From the NCBI RefSeq assembly GCF_022818495.1, contig NZ_CP089291.1:4295501-4359500 (forward strand): DNA of 64,000 bases, written 5' to 3'. Position numbers and translations under genes: made by a program. Below, piece after piece: positions 9,070-18,396 of this stretch (positions are counted from its first letter, which is position 1; each line of letters starts with the position of its first letter). This DNA is from Fodinisporobacter ferrooxydans (GTDB lineage: Bacteria > Bacillota > Bacilli > Tumebacillales > MYW30-H2). The notes below the pieces were generated by a model. The model ran no database searches, had not been told where the DNA came from, and was given only the letters and a program-made list of their open reading frames with translations.

Positions 9070-10584
9070 CTATATCTTTCTTGTCCCCGTTGCATCTACA
9101 AGACCCAACAGTTCTCTTCTGAGTAATTTATTGGACGCATTTCTCGGCAATTGTACAACGCTGTAAAAGCATTTTGGAATCTTATAGCTGGCCAATTTTC
9201 CAAAACAGAAGGTTTTTAGCTCCTTTTCGTCAATGATTTGCCCAGGACGTATTTTTACAAAAGCTGCCGGAATTTTTCCCCAAACCGGATCCTCCATCCC
9301 GGTGACACCCGCTTCGAGAATCGCCGGATGTGACAGCAGAACGGCTTCCAATTCTGCCGGATAGATATTTTCCCCACCGGAAACAATCAAGTCGCTGCGC
9401 CGATCCAATACGTACAAAAATCCGTCTTCATCCAGGTAACCGATATCGCCTGTATGCAGCCATCCCTGTGTAAATACATGTGCCGTAGCATCGGCGCGAT
9501 TCCAATAGCCCTTTGTCACATTCGGTCCTTTGACGAGAATTTCTCCGGCCTGCATCGGCTTTTGCACTTCACCGTCCTGAACAATCTGCAATTGCGCTTG
9601 AAATAAAGGCTTGCCGGCAGAACCGAGTTTTTGCAGCATATATTCCGGCGACAATGTCACGATTTGCGAAGCTGTTTCTGTCATTCCATATGTTTGATAG
9701 ATCGGAATATCAAATGCCTTGCATGCTTCAAGGATCGGCAAAGGCGCAGGGCCTCCCCCGAGCAGCATGCATCGAAACGTTTCCGGATATCTCCGGTGGG
9801 AATCTTCCAGCTCATCGACCATTTGTTTCAACATCGCCGAGACTACAGATACAATCGTAACATGCTGCCGGATGATCGCATCATTGACCTGTTTCGGATC
9901 GAATGATTCAAGAACGACCATTGCGATTCCATACATGACACTCCGCATCAGAATCGACAAACCGCTGACATGAAACATCGGCACACACGCCAGCCAGCGG
10001 TCATCCAGGTGCAATCCAAGATTCAGCGCCGAGCCGATTGCACTCCACCAATGATTTCCATAGCATAACTGTACTCCTTTGGGATAACCTGTTGTTCCGG
10101 ATGTATAGATAATCGTATGTGTCTGATCCAGATCAAACTCCATCTGAAGTTCCTCTGTAGCAGTCTCCGGATGCTCCATCATTTCCGATACGGTACGCCA
10201 TGCCAAATGCGGCAGCCGATGGTTCTGTCTGATTTCCTGCACTTTTTCCAGAAATGACAAATCATATAGGACATGTGCAACATTGGCGTCTTCGATTTGC
10301 CACGCCAATTCATGTGCACTTAAACGGGTATTCAGCAAAACCATAACTGCTCCGATATATTCCAGACCATGAATCAGCTCTATGATTTCCAACCCGTTTG
10401 GAAACAACAATGCGACATGATCGCCTTTATGAACACCCATCCGAATCAGTCGCCGGGCAACCGACTGTGCCCGCTTGTCCAATTCGGCAAATGTCACAAT
10501 GTTGTCATGCAGGATGACTGCTGGCCGCTCAGGAGTCAAATCTGCCCGTTTGCGCAGCCAATTCGGTACGATTGTGTGTGTCAT
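9070..10584 (-). CDS. menE: o-Succinylbenzoate-CoA ligase
   Basis: Activates o-succinylbenzoate to its CoA ester in menaquinone synthesis. It is a 504-residue ANL-family adenylate-forming ligase with YTSGTTGYPKGVQ (P-loop), YGMTETASQIV and the GWLHTGDIG and DRRSDLIVSGGENIYP hinge motifs. Generic acyl-CoA ligases share these motifs; the position directly after menB makes MenE the natural call. GAAAGGATG lies about a dozen bases upstream of the ATG. A 241-base gap with a hairpin separates it from menB, so it may be partly independent. No menC is seen in the window. Confidence 0.9.
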   Translation of the reverse strand: MTHTIVPNWLRKRADLTPERPAVILHDNIVTFAELDKRAQSVARRLIRMGVHKGDHVALLFPNGLEIIELIHGLEYIGAVMVLLNTRLSAHELAWQIEDANVAHVLYDLSFLEKVQEIRQNHRLPHLAWRTVSEMMEHPETATEELQMEFDLDQTHTIIYTSGTTGYPKGVQLCYGNHWWSAIGSALNLGLHLDDRWLACVPMFHVSGLSILMRSVMYGIAMVVLESFDPKQVNDAIIRQHVTIVSVVSAMLKQMVDELEDSHRRYPETFRCMLLGGGPAPLPILEACKAFDIPIYQTYGMTETASQIVTLSPEYMLQKLGSAGKPLFQAQLQIVQDGEVQKPMQAGEILVKGPNVTKGYWNRADATAHVFTQGWLHTGDIGYLDEDGFLYVLDRRSDLIVSGGENIYPAELEAVLLSHPAILEAGVTGMEDPVWGKIPAAFVKIRPGQIIDEKELKTFCFGKLASYKIPKCFYSVVQLPRNASNKLLRRELLGLVDATGTRKI

Positions 10585-10695
10585 GATTCATGCCATCCTT
10601 TCCATGCAATCTGCATCCAAAAGCTAACCGCCGCCAGATCCGAGTTTCCCATTGCAAAATCACATATGCCAATCAACAAGTATGCAAATCAACAA

Positions 10696-10737
10696 GCCCG
10701 TTCCACTCATATGATGAAACATATGGTGAATACGGGC
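10696..10737 (-). terminator. Hairpin between menB and menE
   Basis: An imperfect stem (GCCCGT and CATATG segments pair with CATATG and ACGGGC) with loop ATGAAA. The T content after it on the minus strand is low (TTGTTGATTTG). It could be a weak terminator or attenuator that lowers menE relative to menB. Confidence 0.4.
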
Positions 10738-10825
10738 ATTTTGCATTTGACACATTTCAGGACTGCTGATTCGAAACTCGTTAAGGCTATCCGTTTCAGA
10801 AAGCCCCTTTCGCATCCTGTTCTTT

Positions 10826-11644
10826 TTATGGAAAACGAGGGAATTGCTTGAAGTCCGGCTTCCGCTTCTCCTTGAATGCGTCACGGCCTTCTTTGGCTTC
10901 ATCTGTCGTATAGTACAACAGTGTGGCGTCGCCTCCGAATTGCTGCAATCCAGCCAAACCATCCGTGTCGGCATTGAATGACGCTTTGAGAAAACGAATC
11001 GCCGTTGGAGATTTTTCCAATATTTCTTCACACCATTTGACCGTTTCTTCTTCTAATTTTTCCAACGGTACAACCGTATTCACAAGACCCATGTCGAGCG
11101 CTTCCTGGGCATTGTATTGACGACATAAATACCAGATCTCCCGGGCTTTTTTATGACCGACAATCCGTGCCAGGTAGCCGGCGCCATAGCCTGCATCGAA
11201 GCTGCCGACCTTGGGTCCCGTTTGACCGAAAATCGCATTATCCGCAGCGATTGTAAGATCACAAACGACATGCAGCACATGTCCGCCGCCAATCGCATAC
11301 CCGGCCACCATCGCGATTACAGGTTTTGGCGTCACGCGAATCAACCGCTGCAAATCCAGAACATTTAAACGCGGAATTTGATCGTCACCCACATATCCGC
11401 CATGGCCGCGAACCTTTTGGTCGCCGCCGGAACAAAATGCTTCTGTTCCCGCGCCTGTCAAAATAATGACGCCGATATCGGAATCATCTCTGGCGTATGC
11501 GAATGCATCGATCATTTCCACAACCGTCTTCGGTCGAAACGCATTGCGCACTTGCGGCCGATTAATCGTAATTTTCGCGATCCCGTTATATGTTTCATAG
11601 AGTATGTCTTCATATGTACGTTCCGCTTTCCATTCCACTGCCAC
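10826..11644 (-). CDS. menB: 1,4-Dihydroxy-2-naphthoyl-CoA synthase
   Basis: Cyclises o-succinylbenzoyl-CoA to 1,4-dihydroxy-2-naphthoyl-CoA (crotonase fold). At 272 residues it matches the family. It carries the MenB signatures [20 protein letters not shown] and [20 protein letters not shown]. The start is a GTG at 11644 preceded by GGGGG. Its first 35 bases overlap the end of menH, so the two are translationally coupled within the men operon. Confidence 0.96.
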   Translation of the reverse strand: MAVEWKAERTYEDILYETYNGIAKITINRPQVRNAFRPKTVVEMIDAFAYARDDSDIGVIILTGAGTEAFCSGGDQKVRGHGGYVGDDQIPRLNVLDLQRLIRVTPKPVIAMVAGYAIGGGHVLHVVCDLTIAADNAIFGQTGPKVGSFDAGYGAGYLARIVGHKKAREIWYLCRQYNAQEALDMGLVNTVVPLEKLEEETVKWCEEILEKSPTAIRFLKASFNADTDGLAGLQQFGGDATLLYYTTDEAKEGRDAFKEKRKPDFKQFPRFP

Positions 11645-12461
11645 GTTTCGTTCCCCCTTTATTAAGAAATTCCATTACTATTGTACCAAATATTTTCGAT
11701 TGTTCCACATGTACGGCATGACCGCATTCCGGTACTGTGATGTGTCTCGCATCCTTCAACCTGCTTCTCACTTCCGTTGCAATTCCCGTAAACTTCGTAT
11801 CCAACTCACCTGTGGCAAGCAAGACCGGCACTTCAAGATGAGCTAGATGTTCCCACCAGGAAGGCTGCGCTCCTGTGCCCATCCCCCGCAAGCTGTTGGC
11901 CAATCCAATCGGATCATTTTGCAAACGCTGTGCGCGGATAGTCAATCTTACTTCCTCCGGCAACGATTGCTGACTTGAAAATAACGGGTTTTTTTCCCAT
12001 TCTTGAACAAAAGCAGGCACACCGATCCTTTCGATGCGATCTGCCAGCAGATCATCCCGCCGTTTGCGCTCTTGCCGTTCTATGTCATTGTCCAATCCCG
12101 GCGAACTGCTTTCTAAAATCAAGGATTCCAGCAAGTTTGGATATGCGACTGCGAACGACAATGCCAATCGTCCGCCCATGGAATATCCCAATACGTGAGC
12201 TTTCTCGATCTGCAGTACGGCAAATAATCCGCGCAAATCTTCCACTGCCCGTTTCATGGAATAGCGCGTCCAATCCGCAGGTTTATCCGATTGCCCATGG
12301 CCAATGATATCTACCAGTACGACATGACAGGACGTTTGCCATGCTTCCACAAACGGCCGCCAATTTTCCATACTGCCGGTAAATCCATGCAACACAAGCA
12401 AAACAGGTCCATTGCCGTAGCGTTCGACATGCAGGGAAATGCCGTTGACTGTACAGATCAA
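11610..12461 (-). CDS. menH: SHCHC synthase, alpha/beta hydrolase
   Basis: 2-Succinyl-6-hydroxy-2,4-cyclohexadiene-1-carboxylate synthase removes pyruvate from the MenD product. The 283-residue alpha/beta hydrolase has the [10 protein letters not shown] oxyanion region, the nucleophile elbow GYSMGG, and a late catalytic histidine ([11 protein letters not shown]). Its ATG overlaps the menD stop by four bases (ATGA) and its end overlaps menB by 35 bases, so its place in the operon supports the call over other hydrolases. The last residues (after about 262) are unconserved-looking and may be an extension created by the overlap. Confidence 0.9.
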   Translation of the reverse strand: MICTVNGISLHVERYGNGPVLLVLHGFTGSMENWRPFVEAWQTSCHVVLVDIIGHGQSDKPADWTRYSMKRAVEDLRGLFAVLQIEKAHVLGYSMGGRLALSFAVAYPNLLESLILESSSPGLDNDIERQERKRRDDLLADRIERIGVPAFVQEWEKNPLFSSQQSLPEEVRLTIRAQRLQNDPIGLANSLRGMGTGAQPSWWEHLAHLEVPVLLATGELDTKFTGIATEVRSRLKDARHITVPECGHAVHVEQSKIFGTIVMEFLNKGGTKRGSGMESGTYI

Positions 12462-14242
12462 GGCAAAGGCACCTCATTTCGCAATGACTGCAACGCTTGA
12501 CTGGCGTTTTGCCAGACATTCCGATGCTGTGCCACATTTTCCCCGCGATCCGTTTTTATTTCAATCACGCGCAAGCCGGTTCCGGATAAGGACAAGGCCA
12601 ATTCGCTGCGATACTGTTCGAAGGATTGCACCGATACGAACTGTCCTCCATACATTTCCACCACATGACGATAGTTTAATCCGATCGGTGTGCCGAACAA
12701 TGTTTCAAAATGGGCAGGCGACTGGGCTTGCGGCAAAAACGAAAAGATGCCGCCGCCGTCATTATTGACGAGTACAATCGTCGCGTTCAACTGATGCAAT
12801 TTGGCTGCCAAGAGCCCGTTCAAATCATGAAAAAACGACAGATCGCCGATCGCCAAGACGAGCGGTTGGCCGCATGTACTGGCACCCAGCGCACTTGATA
12901 CGACGCCATCGATTCCATTCGCCCCGCGATTGGCCAGCACCCGGATTTCCCGATCTTGAAATAAGCCAAACGTATCCAGATCGCGAATCGGCATGCTGTT
13001 TCCCACATACAAAATCCCATGTTCGGGAAGCTGGCGAGTCAACTCGGACAATATCTTGCCCTCATGCCAATGTTCAAGCTTCAACTCATCAATCAGGACT
13101 TGTCGTGTGATTGCATGTACGCGGAAGATCTGATCGGACCAATGGGATACACCGACTGAACGGCTTCGCAATGTTTTGCAACGCATGGAGATTTCATTGC
13201 AAAAATGCTCCGGATCTGTATAGATCATATCACTGGCAAGCAAAGTGGGTTCAAGCCATCCTTCATCCTCTTGCACAATCATTTGGCGGCAATTGGGAAA
13301 CCGTTTCAGATATTGAAGAAACGCTTTTGAAACAGGCATTGCGCCAAATCGAAGCACGATTTCAGGTTCGAATTGGCGTACGGTTTCTACATCTCGCAAA
13401 AACGTATCATATGTATCGATCACCCAATCGGATGCATGTTTCCCAAACCGGACTTGTGATAAAGGATCTGCAAAAATAGGAAATTGCAGAGTTTCTGCCA
13501 GCCGCGTGACAGCTTCGGCAAATCCCGGTTGATCGAGAGGGCCGCAGACGATGACGCCGCGCTCCGTTGCTGCCAAGTCACCAGCCAAACGGTCCAGTTG
13601 TTCCGATGGGAGACTTCGTTTTCCATGCAAGGCTCGTGCGTAAGAAGTATGTGGCTCCATGCTTCGCTTGCCGCTTTCCCAAATCGTATCACTAGAAAAA
13701 TCGGGCACCAATGGCTCACGAAAAGGAAAATTCAGGTGGACAGGTCCTTGCGGGCCGCTTTTTGCCACTGCTGCTGCTCGCGCTGCCGCCGTTCGCACAT
13801 AGTGCAGCATCTCCGGCGTTCTTTCCGGAAGTGCCATCTCCACAAACCATTTGACATAGGATCCATACAGTTCGATTTGTTGGATCGCTTGCGGCGCACC
13901 AACGTCCCGCAATTCATGGGGACGGTCGGCTGTGCAAACGATTAGCGGAGTCCTGCCCTGATAGGCCTCTACAACTGCCGGATAATAATTGGCAGCCGCC
14001 GTTCCCGACGAACATACCAAAACGACAGCCGTCCGCTTTGCTTTTGCCATTCCCAAGGCAAAAAAACCTGCCGATCGTTCATCGACATGCATCCATATCC
14101 GCATGTTCGAATGTTCGGCCATTGCCATTGAGAGCGGGGTAGAACGGGAACCTGGACTGATCACCGCATTCGTTACACCTGACTGTACCAATTCGTCCAC
14201 AAATGCTGCCACATATGCGCTTACTGCTTCATTTCCAGTCAT
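12458..14242 (-). CDS. menD: SEPHCHC synthase (MenD)
   Basis: A thiamine diphosphate enzyme that adds 2-oxoglutarate to isochorismate, the first committed step of menaquinone synthesis. It is 594 residues long. It shows the N-terminal pyrimidine-binding region with ISPGSRSTPLSMAM, and the C-terminal diphosphate site ending in VNNDGGGIFSFLPQ, which is diagnostic of MenD. The ATG at 14242 is chosen because GGAGG lies eight bases upstream; a TTG at 14257 is part of that signal. The start overlaps the end of menF by 14 bases. Confidence 0.97.
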   Translation of the reverse strand: MTGNEAVSAYVAAFVDELVQSGVTNAVISPGSRSTPLSMAMAEHSNMRIWMHVDERSAGFFALGMAKAKRTAVVLVCSSGTAAANYYPAVVEAYQGRTPLIVCTADRPHELRDVGAPQAIQQIELYGSYVKWFVEMALPERTPEMLHYVRTAAARAAAVAKSGPQGPVHLNFPFREPLVPDFSSDTIWESGKRSMEPHTSYARALHGKRSLPSEQLDRLAGDLAATERGVIVCGPLDQPGFAEAVTRLAETLQFPIFADPLSQVRFGKHASDWVIDTYDTFLRDVETVRQFEPEIVLRFGAMPVSKAFLQYLKRFPNCRQMIVQEDEGWLEPTLLASDMIYTDPEHFCNEISMRCKTLRSRSVGVSHWSDQIFRVHAITRQVLIDELKLEHWHEGKILSELTRQLPEHGILYVGNSMPIRDLDTFGLFQDREIRVLANRGANGIDGVVSSALGASTCGQPLVLAIGDLSFFHDLNGLLAAKLHQLNATIVLVNNDGGGIFSFLPQAQSPAHFETLFGTPIGLNYRHVVEMYGGQFVSVQSFEQYRSELALSLSGTGLRVIEIKTDRGENVAQHRNVWQNASQALQSLRNEVPLP

Positions 14243-15647
14243 TCCAACTTCCTCCAAGGGCTGAAATCATCGGCTTGAATTTTAATTCCGTTTCTTTATA
14301 TTCACTTTCGGGATCGGATTCACCGACAATACCGCAGCCTGCAAATAAGGATGCTTCGTCTTTCTGCAACAGACCTGATCGAATGGCAACTGCAAATTCC
14401 CCATTGCCCTGACTGTCCAGCCAGCCGACCGGGGCTCCGTAAAACCCTCTTTCAAATGGTTCGAGTTCGCGGATTTTGGCTAATGCCGACTCTTTCGGAA
14501 ATCCACCAAGAGCAGGAGTCGGATGCAGCCGTTCGACGATTGATAAAATGGAACTATCAGGTTTCACAATTCCAACAACCGGCGTGTACAAATGCTGAAT
14601 ATCTCGTACCCGATATAACATCGGATGCTCCGGTACTTTTACATCTTCACACATGTCTTCCAATGCAGATCGAATCATCGCCACAACCAGGTGATGCTCA
14701 TGACGGTTTTTCGGATCGGACAATAGCTGTTCACCCAATTGCCGGTCTTCTTCCAAGGTCTTGCCCCTTGCAATGGATCCCGCAAGACAAGCGGACAAAC
14801 AGACATTTCCCTGTTTCTTGATTAAACGTTCCGGTGTTGCACCAAGAAAACAATCCTGATCGCTTTCAATCGCAAACCGATAACTTAACGGCTGCTCCTC
14901 CTGCAGTCGATGCAAAACATTCTCAATAGAGATGTATTGTGCTGCATGCACTCGCAATTCTCTTGCCAAGACGACTTTCTCCAACTGTTGCGCGCGAATC
15001 TCTGCAGCAAGCTGCTCAACCGCCTGCATCCACGATTCTCGATCCGCTTCCTGAACATGATAAAATTGGGCATCCACATCCGTTTCAAACGCGCGCAATT
15101 GCACGATTTGCTGCTGCATTTGGTGAATGGACTCAACTGCTTCTGTTATATCATCAGACGCATGAACATACGCATTCGTCGTCAGCCAAGCTTGTCCGTC
15201 TTTTGCCAGCGTTACTAAAAATTTGGGTACAACCAGATAGGAATGAGCATAATTCTTCCAGAGCGATGATTGTTTGCGCGCAGGATCAAATGTGAATCCT
15301 CCCAGTAAAACAGGCCCGACAGCCGGAGCCGGCAGATCAGGTGTTACGATGCAGTTCGCTACTACTGCATTCCATTTTCGCTCAGCGTCTTGAAATCGCC
15401 GATTTGAATATGACTTTAATGTATACGCGGAACCTATGCCTACAAGAACCATTTCTTGCTCAGGATCCGCCCAAAAAGTACGTGTACCTTTAAAATACTG
15501 TTTGCCGAAAAGAAAAAACGCCAATGGATCGATCGGTTCGATCTTTGTGATTTTACTCACAAGAATCGGCTTTGACAATTGCTTTGCGCGTTCTTTTCCT
15601 TGTAAAAATACCTGGTATAGCTCTTCTCTCATCTCAATCGTAACCAC
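14229..15647 (-). CDS. menF: Isochorismate synthase
   Basis: Isomerises chorismate to isochorismate at the head of the menaquinone branch. The 472-residue chorismate-binding enzyme has the usual C-terminal block: ATPERLIKKQGNVCLSACLAG, LHPTPALGGFPK, EPFERGFYGAPVGW and FAGCGIVGESDPESEYKETE. The start is a GTG at 15647 just after GGGGGCGGAG, with tight spacing; an ATG at 15632 is the alternative. It is first gene of menF-D-H-B(-E), divergent from menA, so quinone ring and prenylation genes share one intergenic region. Confidence 0.95.
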   Translation of the reverse strand: MVTIEMREELYQVFLQGKERAKQLSKPILVSKITKIEPIDPLAFFLFGKQYFKGTRTFWADPEQEMVLVGIGSAYTLKSYSNRRFQDAERKWNAVVANCIVTPDLPAPAVGPVLLGGFTFDPARKQSSLWKNYAHSYLVVPKFLVTLAKDGQAWLTTNAYVHASDDITEAVESIHQMQQQIVQLRAFETDVDAQFYHVQEADRESWMQAVEQLAAEIRAQQLEKVVLARELRVHAAQYISIENVLHRLQEEQPLSYRFAIESDQDCFLGATPERLIKKQGNVCLSACLAGSIARGKTLEEDRQLGEQLLSDPKNRHEHHLVVAMIRSALEDMCEDVKVPEHPMLYRVRDIQHLYTPVVGIVKPDSSILSIVERLHPTPALGGFPKESALAKIRELEPFERGFYGAPVGWLDSQGNGEFAVAIRSGLLQKDEASLFAGCGIVGESDPESEYKETELKFKPMISALGGSWNDWK

Positions 15648-15769
15648 GTACTCCGCCCCCAGTTACATTCCATGCAAAACAGACCGACGGGCATCGATCT
15701 CGCTTACTTTAAGATATACCTGCTGCTCTGTGAAGTCAATCGAGAGCGAAAGGGGGAACCAAAAAAGTA

Positions 15770-15798
15770 TTGACAGCCTACATTCCAAACCATAAACT
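15770..15798 (+). promoter_or_regulatory. menA: Probable sigma-A promoter of menA
   Basis: TTGACA (15770-15775), a 17-base spacer and TAAACT (15793-15798) point toward menA. The transcript would carry a leader of about 165 bases that contains the dispersed repeat copy at 15839-15945. The rest of the 322-base gap between menF and menA shows nothing else recognisable. Confidence 0.5.
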
Positions 15799-15838
15799 CT
15801 AATATGTGAATTTGTGTACAAAATTTTATAAGTGTGAG

Positions 15839-15945
15839 TGTTCAAAAAGTGGTCAAGTAAGACACGTGGAGTTTTGACTACTTTTTGTACGAAAATAACA
15901 TTTTCATGTGATGCGGTGGCTGAAAGGCCACATAAGTTTTGAACA
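15839..15945 (-). repeat. Dispersed MITE-like repeat, copy 1 (internally deleted)
   Basis: Begins TGTTCAAAAAGTGG like the right end of the complete copy at 61051-61195 (reverse orientation). It loses about 70 bases of the centre (junction at GACAC/GTGGAG near 15866), then continues into the other end (GAGTTTTGACTACTTTTTG). After that a 50-odd base module with a GTGGC/GCCAC hairpin is inserted before the terminal GAACA. The same module occurs in copy 3. This copy lies in the menA leader and ends nine bases before the menA ribosome binding site. Confidence 0.75.
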
Positions 15946-15969
15946 TCCTCAATAAAAGGAGCGTTGTCG

Positions 15970-16914
15970 ATGGGAAAAGGTATAGAACCCAACCAGCCGT
16001 ATTTAACAAACCCCATTCGTCCATCCGGCGAATGGAAAGTTTGGTGGAGATTATTGCGTCCGCATACACTTACCGCATCCTTTGTTCCGGTCGGAGTAGG
16101 AACCGCTCTTGCATTGCAAAATGGCCATTTTCACCTGGTTTTATTTCTCGCGATGATGATTGCAAGTATTTTAATACAAGCTGCAACCAATATGTTTAAC
16201 GAATACTTTGACTATGTTCGCGGACTTGACACAGCCGAGTCGATCGGGATTGGCGGCGCCATTGTTCGCGAGGGTATCAAGGCAAAAACGGTCATGACGC
16301 TTGCCCTTGCATTCTACACTATTTCCATATTGATCGGCGTTTATATCTGTTACCACAGCAGTTGGTGGATCGCAGCAATCGGACTGATCTGTATGGCAGT
16401 CGGATATTTTTATACAGGCGGGCCATACCCGATCGCATATACACCATTTGGTGAATTGTTTGCAGGATTCTTTATGGGTTGTATTATTATTCTCATTTCT
16501 TATTATATTCAAACGGGTACAGTTACAGTCGAGAGTATTCTCGTATCCATGCCTGCCCTGATCTTGGTTGGCGCCATCCTCATGGCGAATAATATCCGGG
16601 ATTTGGACGGCGACAAAGAATTCGGGCGTCAAACATTAGCAATTCTTTTAGGCCGTGAAAAAGCCATTCGATTTTTGGCCGGCATGTTTGTCATCTCCTA
16701 TATATGGATGTTTGTTTTGGTAGTGATGCATATTGTATCGCCATGGCTGATGCTGGTATTCGCAAGTGTTCCAAAGGCGATACAGGCAACCCGCGGATTC
16801 CGGGGAAAAACAGCCCCCATTCAAATGTTGCCTGCTATGAAAGCTACCGCCCAAACCAATACGCAATACGGATTTTTCTTGGCATTGGGACTTTTGCTTA
16901 CACACTGGATCTAA
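15970..16914 (+). CDS. menA: 1,4-Dihydroxy-2-naphthoate polyprenyltransferase
   Basis: A membrane enzyme that attaches the polyprenyl tail to dihydroxynaphthoate, giving demethylmenaquinone. It is 314 residues with about nine membrane helices. Both aspartate-rich UbiA-family motifs are present: NEYFDYVRGLD near residue 80 and NNIRDLDGDKEFGR near 205, which bind Mg-prenyl diphosphate. The ATG at 15970 has AAAGGAG eight bases upstream; the TTG at 15964 is too close to it. Divergence from the menFDHB operon supports MenA rather than another UbiA enzyme. Confidence 0.93.
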   Translation: MGKGIEPNQPYLTNPIRPSGEWKVWWRLLRPHTLTASFVPVGVGTALALQNGHFHLVLFLAMMIASILIQAATNMFNEYFDYVRGLDTAESIGIGGAIVREGIKAKTVMTLALAFYTISILIGVYICYHSSWWIAAIGLICMAVGYFYTGGPYPIAYTPFGELFAGFFMGCIIILISYYIQTGTVTVESILVSMPALILVGAILMANNIRDLDGDKEFGRQTLAILLGREKAIRFLAGMFVISYIWMFVLVVMHIVSPWLMLVFASVPKAIQATRGFRGKTAPIQMLPAMKATAQTNTQYGFFLALGLLLTHWI

Positions 16915-17070
16915 CATACTTGAACGTTGGATCGAACGGAAGAACGGAAAAACAGAAGATCGAATGGAAGACCGAACGGATTGGAGTTCCTGCTACCGAG
17001 AGGTTTACGCGATTCGTCTCTGCCGTTATATGCTTTTGGAGCGTATAACGATGCGCTGCCAAGCGCACAT

Positions 17071-17118
17071 AAAAGCAGCAAGGTTGAAGCCTTGCTGCTT
17101 TTGCTTGTTTGTTCTTTT
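17071..17118. terminator. Terminator between menA and aroF
   Basis: A 13-bp perfect stem (arms 17071-17083 and 17090-17102) with a 6-base loop, followed on plus by TTTTGCTTGTTTG and flanked on minus by TTTTATG. It can serve both convergent genes. Confidence 0.8.
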
Positions 17119-17164
17119 TTCCCTTCGATTCCTGTTTGGCGGAAATCGCGTGCAAGCCCGGCTC

Positions 17165-18262
17165 CTATCGGGCGGTGACTGCCGGAATGCTCGGCAAATA
17201 CTTGGCGTTGCGCAATGCGTTCATAAGTGTCTCAAATTGCGGAATATTCAACTGCTGTTTTGCATCCGATAAAGCAACAGACGGTTCCGGGTGCACTTCC
17301 ACCATGATTCCATCCGCTCCGACAGCAAGAGCTGCGCGCGCGATCGGCTCCATAATATCCTTCCGCCCGGTGGAGTGTGTGATGTCGACCAACACCGGCA
17401 AATGGCTTTCTTGTTTCAAGATCGGAACCGCAGAGATATCCAGCGTATTTCTTGTAGCTTTTTCATACGTGCGAATGCCCCGTTCACATAGAATGACCTG
17501 GTCATTGCCCCGTGACATGATATACTCTGCCGCATACAAGAATTCTTCAATGGTTGCAGACAATCCGCGTTTTAAAAGTACAGGTTTCTTAACAGCACCT
17601 ACTACTTTTAGAAGTTCGAAGTTTTGCATGTTCCGCGCCCCGATTTGAATCACGTCTACATAATCGAGCGCCATTTCCACATCAGATGGGCTGACAATCT
17701 CACTAATGGCAAGCATGCCATAGCGATCGGACGTTTTGCGCAGCAGCTTCAATCCTTCTTCACCAAGACCTTGAAAGTCATATGGAGATGTGCGCGGCTT
17801 ATATGCCCCACCACGCATTACCTGTATCCCTTGCTGCTGCAATCCTTGCCCGACCAACTCCATTTGCCGCTCATTCTCCACGGAACATGGACCAGCCACG
17901 ACAACAGGCGCACCGCCTCCGAAACGAACATTTCCAATCGTGACAACCGTGTCTTCCTGGCGGCGTTTGCGGCTGACTAACAGCGGCTTTTTCTCCTGCT
18001 CTTCCTGCAAGCCAAGAGATGCCTGGAAAATCTGTTTAAACAAATAGCGGATCGTATTATCATCAAACGGACCCGGATTCTCTTTCACAAGCAGATCGAG
18101 CATTTGTTTTTCCCGCTCGGGATCGAATGCTTCGATTCCCTGCAAACGTTTCACTTGCCCAATCTCTTCAACAACACCGGCCCTTGCGTTTAACAACCGT
18201 AAAATATCGAAATTGATCTCATCGAGTTGGGTTCTCAACTTTTCTAACTGCTCTAAACTCAT
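17165..18262 (-). CDS. aroF: Chorismate mutase / DAHP synthase fusion
   Basis: A bifunctional enzyme. The N-terminal chorismate mutase domain of about 90 residues ([20 protein letters not shown]) acts on chorismate and also lets prephenate/chorismate feed back. The C-terminal DAHP synthase domain condenses PEP with erythrose-4-phosphate at the entry of the shikimate pathway. The 365 residues match the B. subtilis protein (there called AroA). DAHPS motifs: [39 protein letters not shown] and DITHSTG. GGAGGAG precedes the ATG. It lies downstream of hisC, on the same strand, after a strong hairpin. Erythrose-4-phosphate links it to transketolase metabolism, but no direct tie is claimed. Confidence 0.95.
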   Translation of the reverse strand: MSLEQLEKLRTQLDEINFDILRLLNARAGVVEEIGQVKRLQGIEAFDPEREKQMLDLLVKENPGPFDDNTIRYLFKQIFQASLGLQEEQEKKPLLVSRKRRQEDTVVTIGNVRFGGGAPVVVAGPCSVENERQMELVGQGLQQQGIQVMRGGAYKPRTSPYDFQGLGEEGLKLLRKTSDRYGMLAISEIVSPSDVEMALDYVDVIQIGARNMQNFELLKVVGAVKKPVLLKRGLSATIEEFLYAAEYIMSRGNDQVILCERGIRTYEKATRNTLDISAVPILKQESHLPVLVDITHSTGRKDIMEPIARAALAVGADGIMVEVHPEPSVALSDAKQQLNIPQFETLMNALRNAKYLPSIPAVTAR

Positions 18263-18334
18263 AGTTTCTCTCTCCTCCTGTTACTGAATAAACACCCAAT
18301 TGCATACCATATGTCTTGTATATATTTTGTGGTT

Positions 18335-18366
18335 CCGGGCTTTGGAATTCTCCTTCCAAAGCCCGG
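18335..18366 (-). other. 13-bp hairpin between hisC and aroF
   Basis: Arms 18335-18347 (CCGGGCTTTGGAA) and 18354-18366 are perfectly complementary around a 6-base loop. On the minus strand the sequence after it is AACCACAAAA, without a T run, so it is not a normal terminator. It may be a processing or stability element in a hisC-aroF transcript. Confidence 0.6.
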
Positions 18367-18396
18367 ATACACAGGCATACCGGAAATCGAATCCCG

